In this document: positions 8,134 through 18,233 of the stretch, one piece after another
Layout of the letters: the number at the start of each line of letters is the position of its first letter
Position numbering within the stretch: position 1 is the first letter of the stretch
DNA from: Mesorhizobium_K marinum
GTDB lineage: Bacteria > Pseudomonadota > Alphaproteobacteria > Rhizobiales > Rhizobiaceae
DNA length: 64,000 bases
Reading direction: 5' to 3' (one strand)
Assembly: GCF_040813715.1 (NCBI RefSeq)
Contig: NZ_JBFOCH010000012.1
The notes under the pieces: model-generated
The model's input: only the letters and a program-made list of their open reading frames with translations
Database searches by the model: none
What the model was told of the DNA's origin: nothing
Position numbers and translations under genes: made by a program

Positions 8134-8904
8134 ATGCATGCATTTGGGAGGAATACGCTGGTTGCGGTGTGCCTGGCCGCCGCGACCGGACCGGGATTTG
8201 CAGCAGACCTCTATGAGCCTGTTCCCGTCGTGCCCGCCGTGGGCGGTTGGTACATCCGCGGCCATCTCGGCATGAGCAATCAGTTCTTCGACCAACTCGA
8301 GTCGGACCTGTTCGACACCGCCGACTCGTTCGGCTGGTACGACGAAGGAGGATTCGCCGCCGCGCCGATCGCCGGCGCCGGCTTCGGCTACGCGTTCAAC
8401 GACAACCTGCGCGGCGACCTGACCGTCGAATGGCGCGGCAAGTCCGACTTCTACGCCCTCGACTGGGTCGACAATGGCGGGGGCGTCACCACCAACGAAT
8501 ACACGGCGACGAAGTCCGAACTGGTGTTCATGGCCAACGGCTACTACGACATCGGCAACTACTACGGGTTCACGCCCTATGTCGGCGCCGGCATCGGCGC
8601 CTCCTACAACACGATCTCGCATTTCCGCGACGTGAACATCATCAACGGCGGCGGCGCCTACGCCGACGACAATTCCGAATGGAACCTCGCCTGGGCTCTG
8701 CACGCCGGCCTCGGCTTCAAGGCGACCGAGCGCATGACGATCGACTTCGGCTACAGCTTCATCTCGCTGGGCGATGCCTCCACCGGGGAACTCAAGAACG
8801 ACGATCCGTCGGAACCGTTCCCGCCGGCTGGCAACAACGGCATCCAGTTCAACGACATCTACTCGCACGATTTCAAGCTGGGCGTGCGCTACGCGCTGAA
8901 CTAG
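8134..8904 (+). CDS. Omp25-like outer membrane beta-barrel protein
   Basis: This 256-residue protein has a signal peptide cleaved after ...GPGFA and a mature start DLYEPVPVVP, the usual opening of rhizobial Omp25/31-type proteins. Alternating amphipathic strands rich in Tyr, Gly and Asn follow, for example YIRGHLG, GYAFNDNL, YVGAGIGASYN. It ends KLGVRYALN, close to the C-terminal aromatic-strand signal. The ATG at 8134 follows GAAGGTAAG; an upstream ATG at 8062 would add 24 residues that spoil the signal peptide. A CtrA box lies upstream and a strong terminator downstream, so it is monocistronic. It is paralogous to the next gene. Confidence 0.82.
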   Translation: MHAFGRNTLVAVCLAAATGPGFAADLYEPVPVVPAVGGWYIRGHLGMSNQFFDQLESDLFDTADSFGWYDEGGFAAAPIAGAGFGYAFNDNLRGDLTVEWRGKSDFYALDWVDNGGGVTTNEYTATKSELVFMANGYYDIGNYYGFTPYVGAGIGASYNTISHFRDVNIINGGGAYADDNSEWNLAWALHAGLGFKATERMTIDFGYSFISLGDASTGELKNDDPSEPFPPAGNNGIQFNDIYSHDFKLGVRYALN

Positions 8905-8925
8905 GCGCGGACGAGTTCCGGTCAG

Positions 8926-8955
8926 AAGGCCCCGGCGACGGGGCCTTCTTTTTTG
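8926..8955 (+). terminator. rho-independent terminator of outer-membrane protein gene 1
   Basis: A GC-rich hairpin AAGGCCCC-GGCGAC-GGGGCCTT is followed directly by a run of T (CTTTTTT), 21 bases after the stop codon. Confidence 0.88.
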
Positions 8956-9019
8956 CTGCTGCATCGCAACTCGGATTCAATAACCATATGAAAACAAAGG
9001 GATTGCGTCGCAATCGTGG

Positions 9020-9035
9020 TTAACCCGCATTTAAC
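9020..9035 (+). promoter_or_regulatory. CtrA box upstream of outer-membrane protein gene 2
   Basis: TTAA-CCCGCAT-TTAAC matches the full CtrA consensus, and a further TTAAC lies at 9044-9048. The block CGCAT-TTAACC and the preceding CAATCRTGG are shared with the site upstream of the first outer-membrane gene, indicating common control. Confidence 0.7.
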
Positions 9036-9110
9036 CTCCATGGTTAACAATGCGCTCTCGAGACGGGCGGATCGTTCCCATGCCCGGCGCCACTTCGGGG
9101 AGTTCGCGCC

Positions 9111-9932
9111 ATGAACCTGACCTTGCGTATCGCGCTGTCGCTTGCGGCGCTTGCACCATTCGCGGCGCACGCCGCCGACTACGAGCCGCCGATCTATGTC
9201 GAGGAAGCCGCGGAATACGTCCCGGTCGAAGTCGGCTCCGGCTGGTATCTGCGCGGCGACGTCGGCTACATCTTCAACAGCAGCATCGGCGGCGTCGACT
9301 ACACGACCTACGACGGCGTCGACTACGCGTCCGCCTCCTTCAGCTCGAGTTCCATCGACCCGGATTTCACCTGGGGCGGCGGCTTCGGCTATCGCTTCAC
9401 CGACTACTTCCGCGCCGACGCGACCGTCGAGGGCTTCCGTGGCGGCTTCAGCGGCAGCACGGCCAGCGATGAGCCCTGCCTTGCCGATCCGGCGGTCGAC
9501 ACCGGCTGCCGTTCCAGCAACAGTTCCGAGTTCTCGGCGATCGGCGTGATGGCCAACGGCTATGTCGATCTCGGTACCTATGTCGGACTGACGCCCTATG
9601 TCGGCGCCGGCATCGGCTACTCCCTGGTGAGGTGGAACAGGCTGAGCGACACCACCTACTGCGTTGATGGCGTCGCCCTCTGCTCCGGAACCGATCCGGT
9701 CGGCAGCACCAGCCATGGCGGCGAGGACGGCTGGCGCTTCACCTATGCGCTCATGGCGGGGTTCGCCTACGACATCACCAGGAACTTCAAGCTCGACGTC
9801 GGCTACAAGTATCGCAGCATCGACGGCGGCGACATGTTCGGGTGGGATTCCGGAGAGACCTTCGGCAACGGCTCGCACGACAACATCGATACGCACGAGG
9901 TCAAGGTCGGTCTGCGCTACGAACTCTGGTAG
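9111..9932 (+). CDS. Omp25-like outer membrane beta-barrel protein, paralogue
   Basis: This 273-residue protein has a signal peptide ending in AAHAA and a mature start DYEPPIYVEE. The barrel strands resemble the previous gene (GWYLRGDVGYIF, TPYVGAGIGYS, KLDVGYKYRS, VKVGLRYELW). It ends in a C-terminal aromatic residue (W), as expected for BAM-dependent outer-membrane proteins. It contains two Cys pairs in a predicted surface loop (EPCLADPAVDTGC) and a third pair near residue 185, unusual for this family and possibly disulfide-bonded. Own CtrA box and own terminator point to separate transcription. Confidence 0.8.
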   Translation: MNLTLRIALSLAALAPFAAHAADYEPPIYVEEAAEYVPVEVGSGWYLRGDVGYIFNSSIGGVDYTTYDGVDYASASFSSSSIDPDFTWGGGFGYRFTDYFRADATVEGFRGGFSGSTASDEPCLADPAVDTGCRSSNSSEFSAIGVMANGYVDLGTYVGLTPYVGAGIGYSLVRWNRLSDTTYCVDGVALCSGTDPVGSTSHGGEDGWRFTYALMAGFAYDITRNFKLDVGYKYRSIDGGDMFGWDSGETFGNGSHDNIDTHEVKVGLRYELW

Positions 9933-9955
9933 CGCACGCGCATTTGCTTCGCGGC

Positions 9956-9980
9956 GGCGGGCCTCGGCCCGCCGTTTTCG
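9956..9980 (+). terminator. rho-independent terminator of outer-membrane protein gene 2
   Basis: Hairpin GGCGGG-CCTCGG-CCCGCC is followed by GTTTTCGTTTT, 24 bases after the stop codon. Confidence 0.7.
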
Positions 9981-10050
9981 TTTTCGGCACACTTGCGGGT
10001 CGGCGAAACGAATTCTCTTGACGCGGTCGTGGCGAAGGCATATCGCCGCC

Positions 10051-10102
10051 AGTGGGACACCTCTCCCCAACGAGAGGCTTTCTATCTGGAAGGATAGCCA
10101 CG
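10051..10102 (+). promoter_or_regulatory. serC leader RNA motif
   Basis: Directly before the serC start the sequence can form two hairpins, CCTCTC-CCCAAC-GAGAGG and CTATC-TGGAAG-GATAG, closed by an outer GTGG...CCAC stem. The ribosome site (GGAAGGA) lies in the second hairpin. This fits the serC leader described upstream of serC-serA in Alphaproteobacteria, where the last stem overlaps the ribosome binding site. The effector is not known; initiation control of serC-serA is the inferred role. Confidence 0.72.
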
Positions 10103-11278
10103 ATGACGACGACCCAGAAGCCCGGACTCCGTCCGGCAAACCCCCATTTTTCATCAGGCCCTTGCGCGAAACGTCCCGGCTGGTCGCCGGCGGCGCTCGA
10201 AAATGCCGCGCTCGGCCGCTCCCATCGCGCCAAGATCGGAAACGCCAAGCTCGAGCAGGCGATCGACCTGACGCGTGAGGTCCTAGAGGTTCCGGCCGAC
10301 TATCGCATCGGCATCGTTCCCGCCTCCGACACCGGCGCGATCGAGATGGCGCTGTGGTCGCTGCTCGGCGAACGCGGCGTCGACATGGTTGCCTGGGAGA
10401 GTTTCGGCGAGGGCTGGGTCACCGACGTGGTCAAGCAGCTCAGGCTCGCCGACGTGCGCGTCATTCGGGCGCCCTACGGCGAACTTCCCGATCTCGGGGG
10501 CATCGATTTCGACCGCGACGTGGTGTTCACCTGGAACGGCACGACCTCCGGCGTACGCGTCCCGAACGGCGGTTTCATTCCCGCCGATCGCAAGGGCCTC
10601 ACCATATGCGATGCGACGTCGGCGGCCTTCGCCCAAAAGCTGGATTTCGAAAAACTCGATGTCGTGACCTTCTCCTGGCAGAAGGCGCTCGGCGGCGAGG
10701 GCGCGCACGGCATGCTGATCCTCAGCCCCCGCGCAGTGGCGCGCCTGGAGAGCTACAAGCCGGCATGGCCGCTGCCGAAGATCTTCCGCCTGACCTCGAA
10801 CGGCAAGCTGATCGAGGGCATCTTCAAGGGCGAGACGATCAACACGCCGTCCATGCTCTGCGTCGAGGACTACATCGATGCGCTGGAATGGGCGCAGTCG
10901 ATCGGCGGGCTGGACGGGCTCGTCGCGCGGGCGGACGCCAACACCCGGGCGATTTCCGACTGGGTGGCGAAGACGCCCGCTGTCGAGTTCCTGGCGTCGG
11001 TCGAGGAGACGCGCTCGAACACCTCGGTCTGCCTGCGCTTCGCCGACCCGGCGGTTGCAGGTCTCGACGACGCCGGCCAGCAGGCCTTCGTGAAGGGTTT
11101 TGTCGCGCTGCTCGAGGCGGAAAAGGTCGCCTACGACATAGCCGGTTACCGTGACGCCCCGCCCGGCCTGCGCATCTGGTGCGGCGCGACCGTCGAGACC
11201 GCCGACGTCGCGGCGCTGCTGCCTTGGCTCGCCTGGGCCTTCGCCACGCAGAAGGCGACGCTCAAGGCCGCGGCCTGA
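10103..11278 (+). CDS. serC: phosphoserine aminotransferase (alphaproteobacterial type)
   Basis: This 391-residue PLP enzyme converts 3-phosphohydroxypyruvate and glutamate to phosphoserine and 2-oxoglutarate in serine synthesis. It begins TQKPGLRPANPHFSSGPCAKR, typical of the alphaproteobacterial subfamily, and the PLP lysine lies in TFSWQKALGGEGAHG. The start at 10103 is set by the GGAAGGA site in the leader hairpin; an ORF extension to 10052 would cover the leader. It is followed by serA after 123 bases. Confidence 0.95.
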   Translation: MTTTQKPGLRPANPHFSSGPCAKRPGWSPAALENAALGRSHRAKIGNAKLEQAIDLTREVLEVPADYRIGIVPASDTGAIEMALWSLLGERGVDMVAWESFGEGWVTDVVKQLRLADVRVIRAPYGELPDLGGIDFDRDVVFTWNGTTSGVRVPNGGFIPADRKGLTICDATSAAFAQKLDFEKLDVVTFSWQKALGGEGAHGMLILSPRAVARLESYKPAWPLPKIFRLTSNGKLIEGIFKGETINTPSMLCVEDYIDALEWAQSIGGLDGLVARADANTRAISDWVAKTPAVEFLASVEETRSNTSVCLRFADPAVAGLDDAGQQAFVKGFVALLEAEKVAYDIAGYRDAPPGLRIWCGATVETADVAALLPWLAWAFATQKATLKAAA

Positions 11279-11285
11279 CTTTTTA

Positions 11286-11307
11286 CCCTCCCCCGCGGGG
11301 GGGAGGG
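11286..11307. repeat. palindromic hairpin in the serC-serA spacer
   Basis: CCCTCCCCC facing GGGGGGAGGG forms a strong hairpin 7 bases after the serC stop. A second G-rich partial copy (CCCAGGGGGGAGG) lies near 11370. No T run follows on the plus strand, so it is more likely an attenuator or a small interspersed palindrome than a full terminator. A related palindrome sits inside the start of thiP. Confidence 0.45.
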
Positions 11308-11401
11308 CCCGGACCACATCCTTCAGACAATCCACGCCCGCCCGGTCGTTCGGCGACCGATCTCCCAGGGGGGAGGCGGGCAACCGCAGAGGACAACACC
11401 C

Positions 11402-13000
11402 ATGCCCCGCGTACTCGTTTCCGACAAGCTGTCGCCGACCGCCGTGCAGATCTTCAAGGACCGCGGCGTCGACGTCGACTACATGCCTGAAGTCGGGCCC
11501 GACAAGGAGAAGCTGCTCTCCATCATCGACCAGTATGACGGCCTCGCGATCCGCTCCGCCACCAAGGTCACCGAAAAACTGATCGCCGCCGCGACCAACC
11601 TGAAGGTGATCGGCCGCGCAGGCATCGGCGTCGACAATGTCGACATCCCTGCTGCCTCGCGCAAGGGCATCATCGTTATGAACACGCCCTTCGGCAACTC
11701 GATCACGACAGCCGAACACGCCGTCGCGATGATGTTCGCGCTGGCCCGCCAGCTGCCCGAGGCGAACGCGTCGACCAAGGCCGGCAAGTGGGAGAAGAAC
11801 CGCTTCATGGGCGTCGAGATCACTGGCAAGACGCTCGGCGTCATCGGCTGCGGCAACATCGGATCGATCGTCGCCACGCGCGGCGTCGGCCTCAAGATGC
11901 ACGTCGTCGCCTTCGATCCGTTCCTGTCGGAATCGCGCGCTTCCGAACTCGGCGTTGAGAAGGTCGAGTTCGACGAACTCCTGGCCCGCGCCGACTTCAT
12001 CACGCTTCACACGCCGATGACGGAAAGGACGAAGAACATCATCAACGCCGACTCGATCGCGAAGATGAAGACGGGCGTCTACATCATCAACTGCGCGCGC
12101 GGCGGCCTGATCGTCGAAGCAGATCTGGTGGCGGCCCTGAAGAGCGGCAAGGTCGCCGGCGCGGCGATCGACGTGTTCGAGGTCGAGCCCGCGAAGGAGA
12201 GCCCGTACTTCGACCTGGAGAATGTCGTCGCGACGCCGCATCTCGGCGCCGCGACGACCGAGGCGCAGGAAAACGTCGCCCTGCAGATCGCCGAACAGAT
12301 GTCCGACTACCTGATGAAGGGCGCCGTCTCCAACGCCATCAACATGCCCTCCATCACCGCGGAGGAAGCGCCGCGGCTGAAGCCCTTCGTCAAGCTCGCC
12401 GAGGTGCTCGGCTCCTTCGTCGGCCAGGTGACGGAGGAACCGATCAAGGAAGTCGAGATCGTCTTCGACGGCGCGACGGCCCAGATGAACACGCGGGCCC
12501 TGATCAGCGCGGCGCTCGCCGGCCTGATCCGGCCGCAGGTCGCCGACGTCAACATGGTGTCGGCGCCGATCATGGCCAAGGAGCGCGGCATCATGCTGTC
12601 GGAGGTCAAGCGCGACAAGTCGGGCGTCTTCGACGGCTACATCATGCTCAAGGTTACGACGCCGAGCATGACGCGCACGATCGCCGGCACCTGTTTCTCG
12701 GACGGCAAGCCCCGCTTCATCCAGATCAAGGGCATCAACCTCGACGCGGAAGTCGGCCAGCACATGCTGTACACGACCAATGCCGACGCTCCCGGCATCA
12801 TCGGCCTGCTCGGCACGGTCTGCGGCCAGAACGGCGTCAACATCGCGAACTTCCAGCTCGGCCGCAACAGGCCGGGCGGCGACGCGATTGCGCTGCTTTA
12901 TCTGGATGCGCCGTTCCCCGAAGACGTGCTCGCGCAGGTGCGCGCGCACCAGGCGATCGATTCGGCCAAGCGGCTGCAGTTCGACGTCGGGCTGACGTAG
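11402..13000 (+). CDS. serA: D-3-phosphoglycerate dehydrogenase (long form)
   Basis: This 532-residue enzyme oxidises 3-phosphoglycerate to 3-phosphohydroxypyruvate, the first step of serine synthesis. It has the D-isomer dehydrogenase layout: substrate domain with GRAGIGVDN, NAD motif GVIGCGNIGSIVA, catalytic His in ATPHLGA. The long-form intervening (ASB) domain follows, and a C-terminal ACT domain begins around residue 460 (TTNADAPGIIGLLG). The ACT domain normally senses serine. Co-transcription with serC is likely. Confidence 0.96.
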   Translation: MPRVLVSDKLSPTAVQIFKDRGVDVDYMPEVGPDKEKLLSIIDQYDGLAIRSATKVTEKLIAAATNLKVIGRAGIGVDNVDIPAASRKGIIVMNTPFGNSITTAEHAVAMMFALARQLPEANASTKAGKWEKNRFMGVEITGKTLGVIGCGNIGSIVATRGVGLKMHVVAFDPFLSESRASELGVEKVEFDELLARADFITLHTPMTERTKNIINADSIAKMKTGVYIINCARGGLIVEADLVAALKSGKVAGAAIDVFEVEPAKESPYFDLENVVATPHLGAATTEAQENVALQIAEQMSDYLMKGAVSNAINMPSITAEEAPRLKPFVKLAEVLGSFVGQVTEEPIKEVEIVFDGATAQMNTRALISAALAGLIRPQVADVNMVSAPIMAKERGIMLSEVKRDKSGVFDGYIMLKVTTPSMTRTIAGTCFSDGKPRFIQIKGINLDAEVGQHMLYTTNADAPGIIGLLGTVCGQNGVNIANFQLGRNRPGGDAIALLYLDAPFPEDVLAQVRAHQAIDSAKRLQFDVGLT

Positions 13001-13077
13001 ACGCGGCCGTCGCCACGCGACATGCTTGACCCGGACGTTCAAAGCCTGCTTTCAGGGTGGATCTGAAAAGAGCCGGG

Positions 13078-14250
13078 ATGGAGCGCACGATGGCCATGGG
13101 TGAAATTCGACTGCCGGCCGACGGCGTTTTCCTGGGCCGCGCCATGGCTGACGGCTGGGCGCATCCGGCCGTCGTCACCGTGCGTGACGGCACGGTCTTC
13201 GACATCACGTCGCGGGCCGCGCCGACCTCGCGCGACGTCTGCGAGCAAGCCGATCCGGCCAGCTACGTCGCCGGCGCACCGGGCAAGCCGATCGGCACGC
13301 TTGCCGACATCGCCGCGAACAGCAACGTTGCCGTCAGGGACCCGAAAAGGCCCCACCTCTTGTCGCCGGTCGATCTGCAGGCGGTGAAGGCGGCGGGCGT
13401 CACCTTCGTCGTTTCCCTCCTCGAGAGGGTGATCGAGGAGCAGGCCCGGGGCTCGGCCGAGAAGGCCGATGCGATCCGTGCGGATATCGCATCGCTCATC
13501 GGCCACGATCTTTCGAAGCTCAAGCCGGGGTCCGATGAGGCGGCGGCGGTCAAGGCCAAGCTGATCGCGCGCGGGGTGTGGTCGCAATATCTGGAAGTCG
13601 GCATCGGGCCGGACGCCGAAGTCTTCACCAAATGCCAGCCGATGGCGTCGGTCGGATTCGGTGCGGATGTCGGCCTGCATCCCGTGTCGACCTGGAACAA
13701 TCCGGAACCGGAAGTCGTCGTGGTCTCATCGAGCGCCGGCAGGATCGTCGGTGCGACGCTCGGCAACGACGTCAATCTGCGCGACGTCGAGGGGCGTTCC
13801 GCGCTCCTGCTCGGCAAGGCCAAGGACAACAACGCCTCGGCGTCTCTCGGCCCGTTCATCCGGCTTTTCGACACGGGTTTCTCGCTCGACGACGTGAAGA
13901 CGGCGGTGGTCGGCCTCAGGGTCGAGGGAACGGACGGCTTCGTGCTCGACGGCGAAAGTTCGATGGCCGAGATCAGCCGGTCGCCGGAGGAACTCGTTGC
14001 CGCGGCGATCGGCCGGCACCACCAGTACCCGGACGGGTTCGTGCTCTATCTCGGCACCATGTTCGCCCCGGTCAAGGATCGAGGCGAGGCGGGCAAGGGG
14101 TTCACGCATGCCGTGGGCGACGTCGTCACCATCTCGACCGGGAAGCTCGGCGCGTTGGTGAACCGGGTCGGCCTGTCGCCGGACTGTCCCCCCTGGACCT
14201 ATGGCGCGAGCCACCTGATGCGCGACCTGGCGAAGGCCGGGCTCATCTGA
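13078..14250 (+). CDS. fumarylacetoacetate hydrolase family protein, AraD1-like long form
   Basis: This roughly 390-residue protein has an N-terminal extension and a C-terminal FAH domain. The metal ligand pair is in NNPEPEVVVVSS, and further conserved parts are GNDVNLRDVEGRS and LGPFIRLFD. Long FAH proteins of this kind act on sugar-acid derived keto acids in pentose or fucose catabolism, but the substrate here cannot be stated. Possible starts are ATG 13078 (after GAAAAGAG) and 13090; 13078 is used. It is separated from serA by 77 bases and may form its own unit. Confidence 0.75.
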   Translation: MERTMAMGEIRLPADGVFLGRAMADGWAHPAVVTVRDGTVFDITSRAAPTSRDVCEQADPASYVAGAPGKPIGTLADIAANSNVAVRDPKRPHLLSPVDLQAVKAAGVTFVVSLLERVIEEQARGSAEKADAIRADIASLIGHDLSKLKPGSDEAAAVKAKLIARGVWSQYLEVGIGPDAEVFTKCQPMASVGFGADVGLHPVSTWNNPEPEVVVVSSSAGRIVGATLGNDVNLRDVEGRSALLLGKAKDNNASASLGPFIRLFDTGFSLDDVKTAVVGLRVEGTDGFVLDGESSMAEISRSPEELVAAAIGRHHQYPDGFVLYLGTMFAPVKDRGEAGKGFTHAVGDVVTISTGKLGALVNRVGLSPDCPPWTYGASHLMRDLAKAGLI

Positions 14251-14259
14251 CGACGGCCC

Positions 14260-15153
14260 TCAGGCCGCGGCCTTCCGGCGGCTGCTGCGCTCGGCGAGCC
14301 AGATGCCGCCCAGCACCAGGGCGAGCGCTACGCCGTGGTAGAGGTGCAGGTCTTCGCCGAGCAGAAACACCGACATCAGCGTGCCGAACACCGGCACGAG
14401 GTTGACGAACAGTCCCGCTCGGTTGCCGCCGATGAACTCGATGCCGCGGATGTAGAACATCTGCGCCAGCATCGAAGGGAAGATCGCGGCATAGGCGATG
14501 ACGGCCAGGCCGCGCGAGTCGGGCATGATCGCGTTCTGCGACGCGATCTCGACCGTGGTGAACGGAAGCGATGCGAGGAAGCCTCCGGCGGCGAGCGCGA
14601 TCATCAGGCTCTGCCAGTGGATCTGCGGCCTGAACCGCAGCGCGACCGTGTAGCCGGCATAGGCGGTAATCGCGCCGAGCATGAGAAGGTCGCCGAAGTT
14701 GAGGTCGAGCGCGAGCAGCCTTCGGGGATCGCCATGGCTCGCGGTGATCGCCACGCCGACGAAGGACACCAGGAACCCGACGATCTGCGCCATGCTGGCG
14801 CGCTGTCCGAAAAGCAGGAAATTCGCGATGATGATGAGCATCGGGATGCCCGCCTGCTCGATGCTGGCGTTGATCGCCGACGTGTAGAGAACCGCCGAAT
14901 AGAGCGCGACGTTGAAGAGGCTGAAGCCGGCCGCCCCGAGAAGCAGGAGATAAAGCGCCCGGCGCCGCACCTCGGGCCAGTCCGCGGCAAATCTGCGCCA
15001 CCCCAAGGCGCTGAGGATGACGAGCGCGATCCCCCAGCGCGACGTGTTGAGCACCATCGGAGAGACGTGGCCGACGGCAAACTTCGCGGCGACGGCGTTG
15101 CCGGCCCAGAAGATCGTCGTTAGCAGGAGCAGGAGGTAGGCGGTGCGGTACAT
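14260..15153 (-). CDS. EamA/DMT-superfamily exporter
   Basis: This 297-residue membrane protein has ten predicted helices in two EamA repeats, beginning YRTAYLLLLLTTIFWAGNAVA, a standard first helix of the drug/metabolite transporter family. The second repeat starts near LGAITAYAGYTVALRF. Such proteins export amino acids, metabolites or drugs; nothing here fixes the substrate. The start at 15153 places the first helix at the N-terminus; the longer frame adds non-membrane sequence. The gene converges with the FAH gene, with 9 bases between stops. Confidence 0.85.
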   Translation of the reverse strand: MYRTAYLLLLLTTIFWAGNAVAAKFAVGHVSPMVLNTSRWGIALVILSALGWRRFAADWPEVRRRALYLLLLGAAGFSLFNVALYSAVLYTSAINASIEQAGIPMLIIIANFLLFGQRASMAQIVGFLVSFVGVAITASHGDPRRLLALDLNFGDLLMLGAITAYAGYTVALRFRPQIHWQSLMIALAAGGFLASLPFTTVEIASQNAIMPDSRGLAVIAYAAIFPSMLAQMFYIRGIEFIGGNRAGLFVNLVPVFGTLMSVFLLGEDLHLYHGVALALVLGGIWLAERSSRRKAAA

Positions 15154-15350
15154 GTCCGGGCCCGGTTGGACGGCCAGTCGAACATCGCACCTAGCGGCGG
15201 GCGCGCTGCAAGTAAATGGTGCCGTGCCGGCATCTTGTTGTGCCTGTGCCGGAAGCGGAAAGAAATGTCGCGCTGCGCAAGGCTTGCCGCTATAGAGGCC
15301 TGTCGTCGCGTCGCGGCGACGCTGCAGCATGGTGATCGAAGGAAGGTATC

Positions 15351-16646
<1,296 letters not shown>

Positions 16647-16718
16647 TTAATGAGCTCCCCGGCATAATTCGGTCAATGACTTAACGCATCGCGGGTACCG
16701 GCACACAGGTCGAATGGA

Positions 16719-18233
16719 ATGGCAGATTTCGTAGCGGTTCTGAAAAAGACCCTCGACGGCATGGGTGAAACCACGCCGGCGACCCGTCAGCGCGTCTATG
16801 ACAAGGCGCGCCAGACGGTCGCCGCCAAGCTGGCCGCCATCAACCCGCCGCCGCCGCCCAGCGTCGCCGATCGCCAGCGCCGCGCGCTGGAAGACGCCAT
16901 CGCGTCGATCGAGCGCGGCTACGCCGCCAGTTCCGATCCCCTGGCGGAACTGGAAGACGTCTTCGCGTCGCTCAAGAACCCGCAACCCAAGGAACTGGAA
17001 CGCCCGGTGGTCAAGACCGGCGCGCGACCGTCGCCGCCGCCCTCGATGCCGGCTCGCCCTGCGGCCCCGGCCGCCCGGCAGTCCGCCACGCCGCCGCCGG
17101 CTCCGCCGATGCGCCAGCCGGCTCCGCCTCCGCCGCGCCAGCCGCAGCCCGACCCGTCGAGCATCGAGGCGGATGACGAGCATATGGAATACGCCCGCGC
17201 CCGGCAGGAGCCGGCGCGGCGGCGTAGCCTGGCGCCCCTTCTGGTCGCCGCCGTGCTGCTCGCCGTCATCGCTGGCGGCGGCTACGGCATATGGCTCAAC
17301 CGCGACGCATTCGGTGACCTGTTCGGAATGGGCGGTTCGCAGACCGCGGAAACCACACCGCCGGCGCCGGCCCAGGATGCGGCCGCCAACGCGCCGCCGA
17401 TCCAGACCAGCGAGACGCCGAAGTTCACGCAGCGCCTGACGCCGGAGGGCACCGAGAGCGATCCCGGTCCCGCAAACGGTGGCGCGACCGTCGGCGAAGG
17501 CACGTCGGTGTCCGCGCTGACCCAGCCGCCGGGCGTCAACCCGCCGATGACGGTCGATCCCGCGGCCGCCCCCGACGGAGGGGACGCGGCGCCGGCCGCC
17601 ACGGACCAGGCGGCTGCGCCCGACGCAGCCGCTTCGGACGCCACGCTCGCCGTCGCGCAGAAGGCGATCTTCTACGAGGAGCGCACGAGCGCTGCCGAAG
17701 GCTCGGCCGAGCCGGGCACCACGGTGTGGTCGCTCGTGCAGGAATCGCCCGGGGGCAACCTGCCGCCCGAGCCGGCGATCCGCGCCGAGGCGACGATCAC
17801 CGGCAAGGACGTCAAGCTTCGCATGACGATCAAGCGCAATGCCGACCAGTCGCTGCCGGCCAGCCACATCATCGAGATGATATTCCTGACGCCTGAAGGC
17901 TTCCCGGGCGGCGGCATCGACAACATCCTGCGCGTCGCCATGAAGGGCTCCGAGCAGGAGGCCGGCAATCCGCTGATCGGCATCCCGGCGAAGATCGCCG
18001 ATGGCTTCTTCCTGGTCGCGCTGAACGACGGCAAGGCCGAGACCAACGCCAACCTGACGCTGCTTCGCCGCCAGAGCTGGATCGATATCCCCGTCGTCTA
18101 CAAGTCGGGGCGTCGCGCGCTCTTCACAATGGAAAAGGGCGTGCCGGGCGACAAGGTGTTCGACGAGGCGCTCAAGGCCTGGGCGGCGGCGTCGGCCAGT
18201 TCGTCGGCCGCTCCCGCCGATTCGCCCGGCTAG
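16719..18233 (+). CDS. single-span membrane protein with proline-rich linkers (function unknown)
   Basis: This 504-residue protein has an N-terminal helical part (residues 1-90) beginning ADFVAVLKKTLDGM, then a proline-rich stretch (about 100-150) with repeated PPP and PAP motifs. One transmembrane helix lies at about residues 170-190 (APLLVAAVLLAVIAGGGYGIW), followed by a long Ala/Pro/Thr-rich segment. A folded C-terminal domain begins around 310, with strand-rich parts such as AEATITGKDVKLRM and IEMIFLTPEGFPGG. A cytoplasmic N-terminus with a periplasmic C-terminal domain is the likely topology. It is recognisable as a protein seen downstream of purA in rhizobia, but I know of no assigned function. 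Its stop overlaps the stop of the convergent ABC-F gene in the palindrome CTAG. Confidence 0.7.
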   Translation: MADFVAVLKKTLDGMGETTPATRQRVYDKARQTVAAKLAAINPPPPPSVADRQRRALEDAIASIERGYAASSDPLAELEDVFASLKNPQPKELERPVVKTGARPSPPPSMPARPAAPAARQSATPPPAPPMRQPAPPPPRQPQPDPSSIEADDEHMEYARARQEPARRRSLAPLLVAAVLLAVIAGGGYGIWLNRDAFGDLFGMGGSQTAETTPPAPAQDAAANAPPIQTSETPKFTQRLTPEGTESDPGPANGGATVGEGTSVSALTQPPGVNPPMTVDPAAAPDGGDAAPAATDQAAAPDAAASDATLAVAQKAIFYEERTSAAEGSAEPGTTVWSLVQESPGGNLPPEPAIRAEATITGKDVKLRMTIKRNADQSLPASHIIEMIFLTPEGFPGGGIDNILRVAMKGSEQEAGNPLIGIPAKIADGFFLVALNDGKAETNANLTLLRRQSWIDIPVVYKSGRRALFTMEKGVPGDKVFDEALKAWAAASASSSAAPADSPG

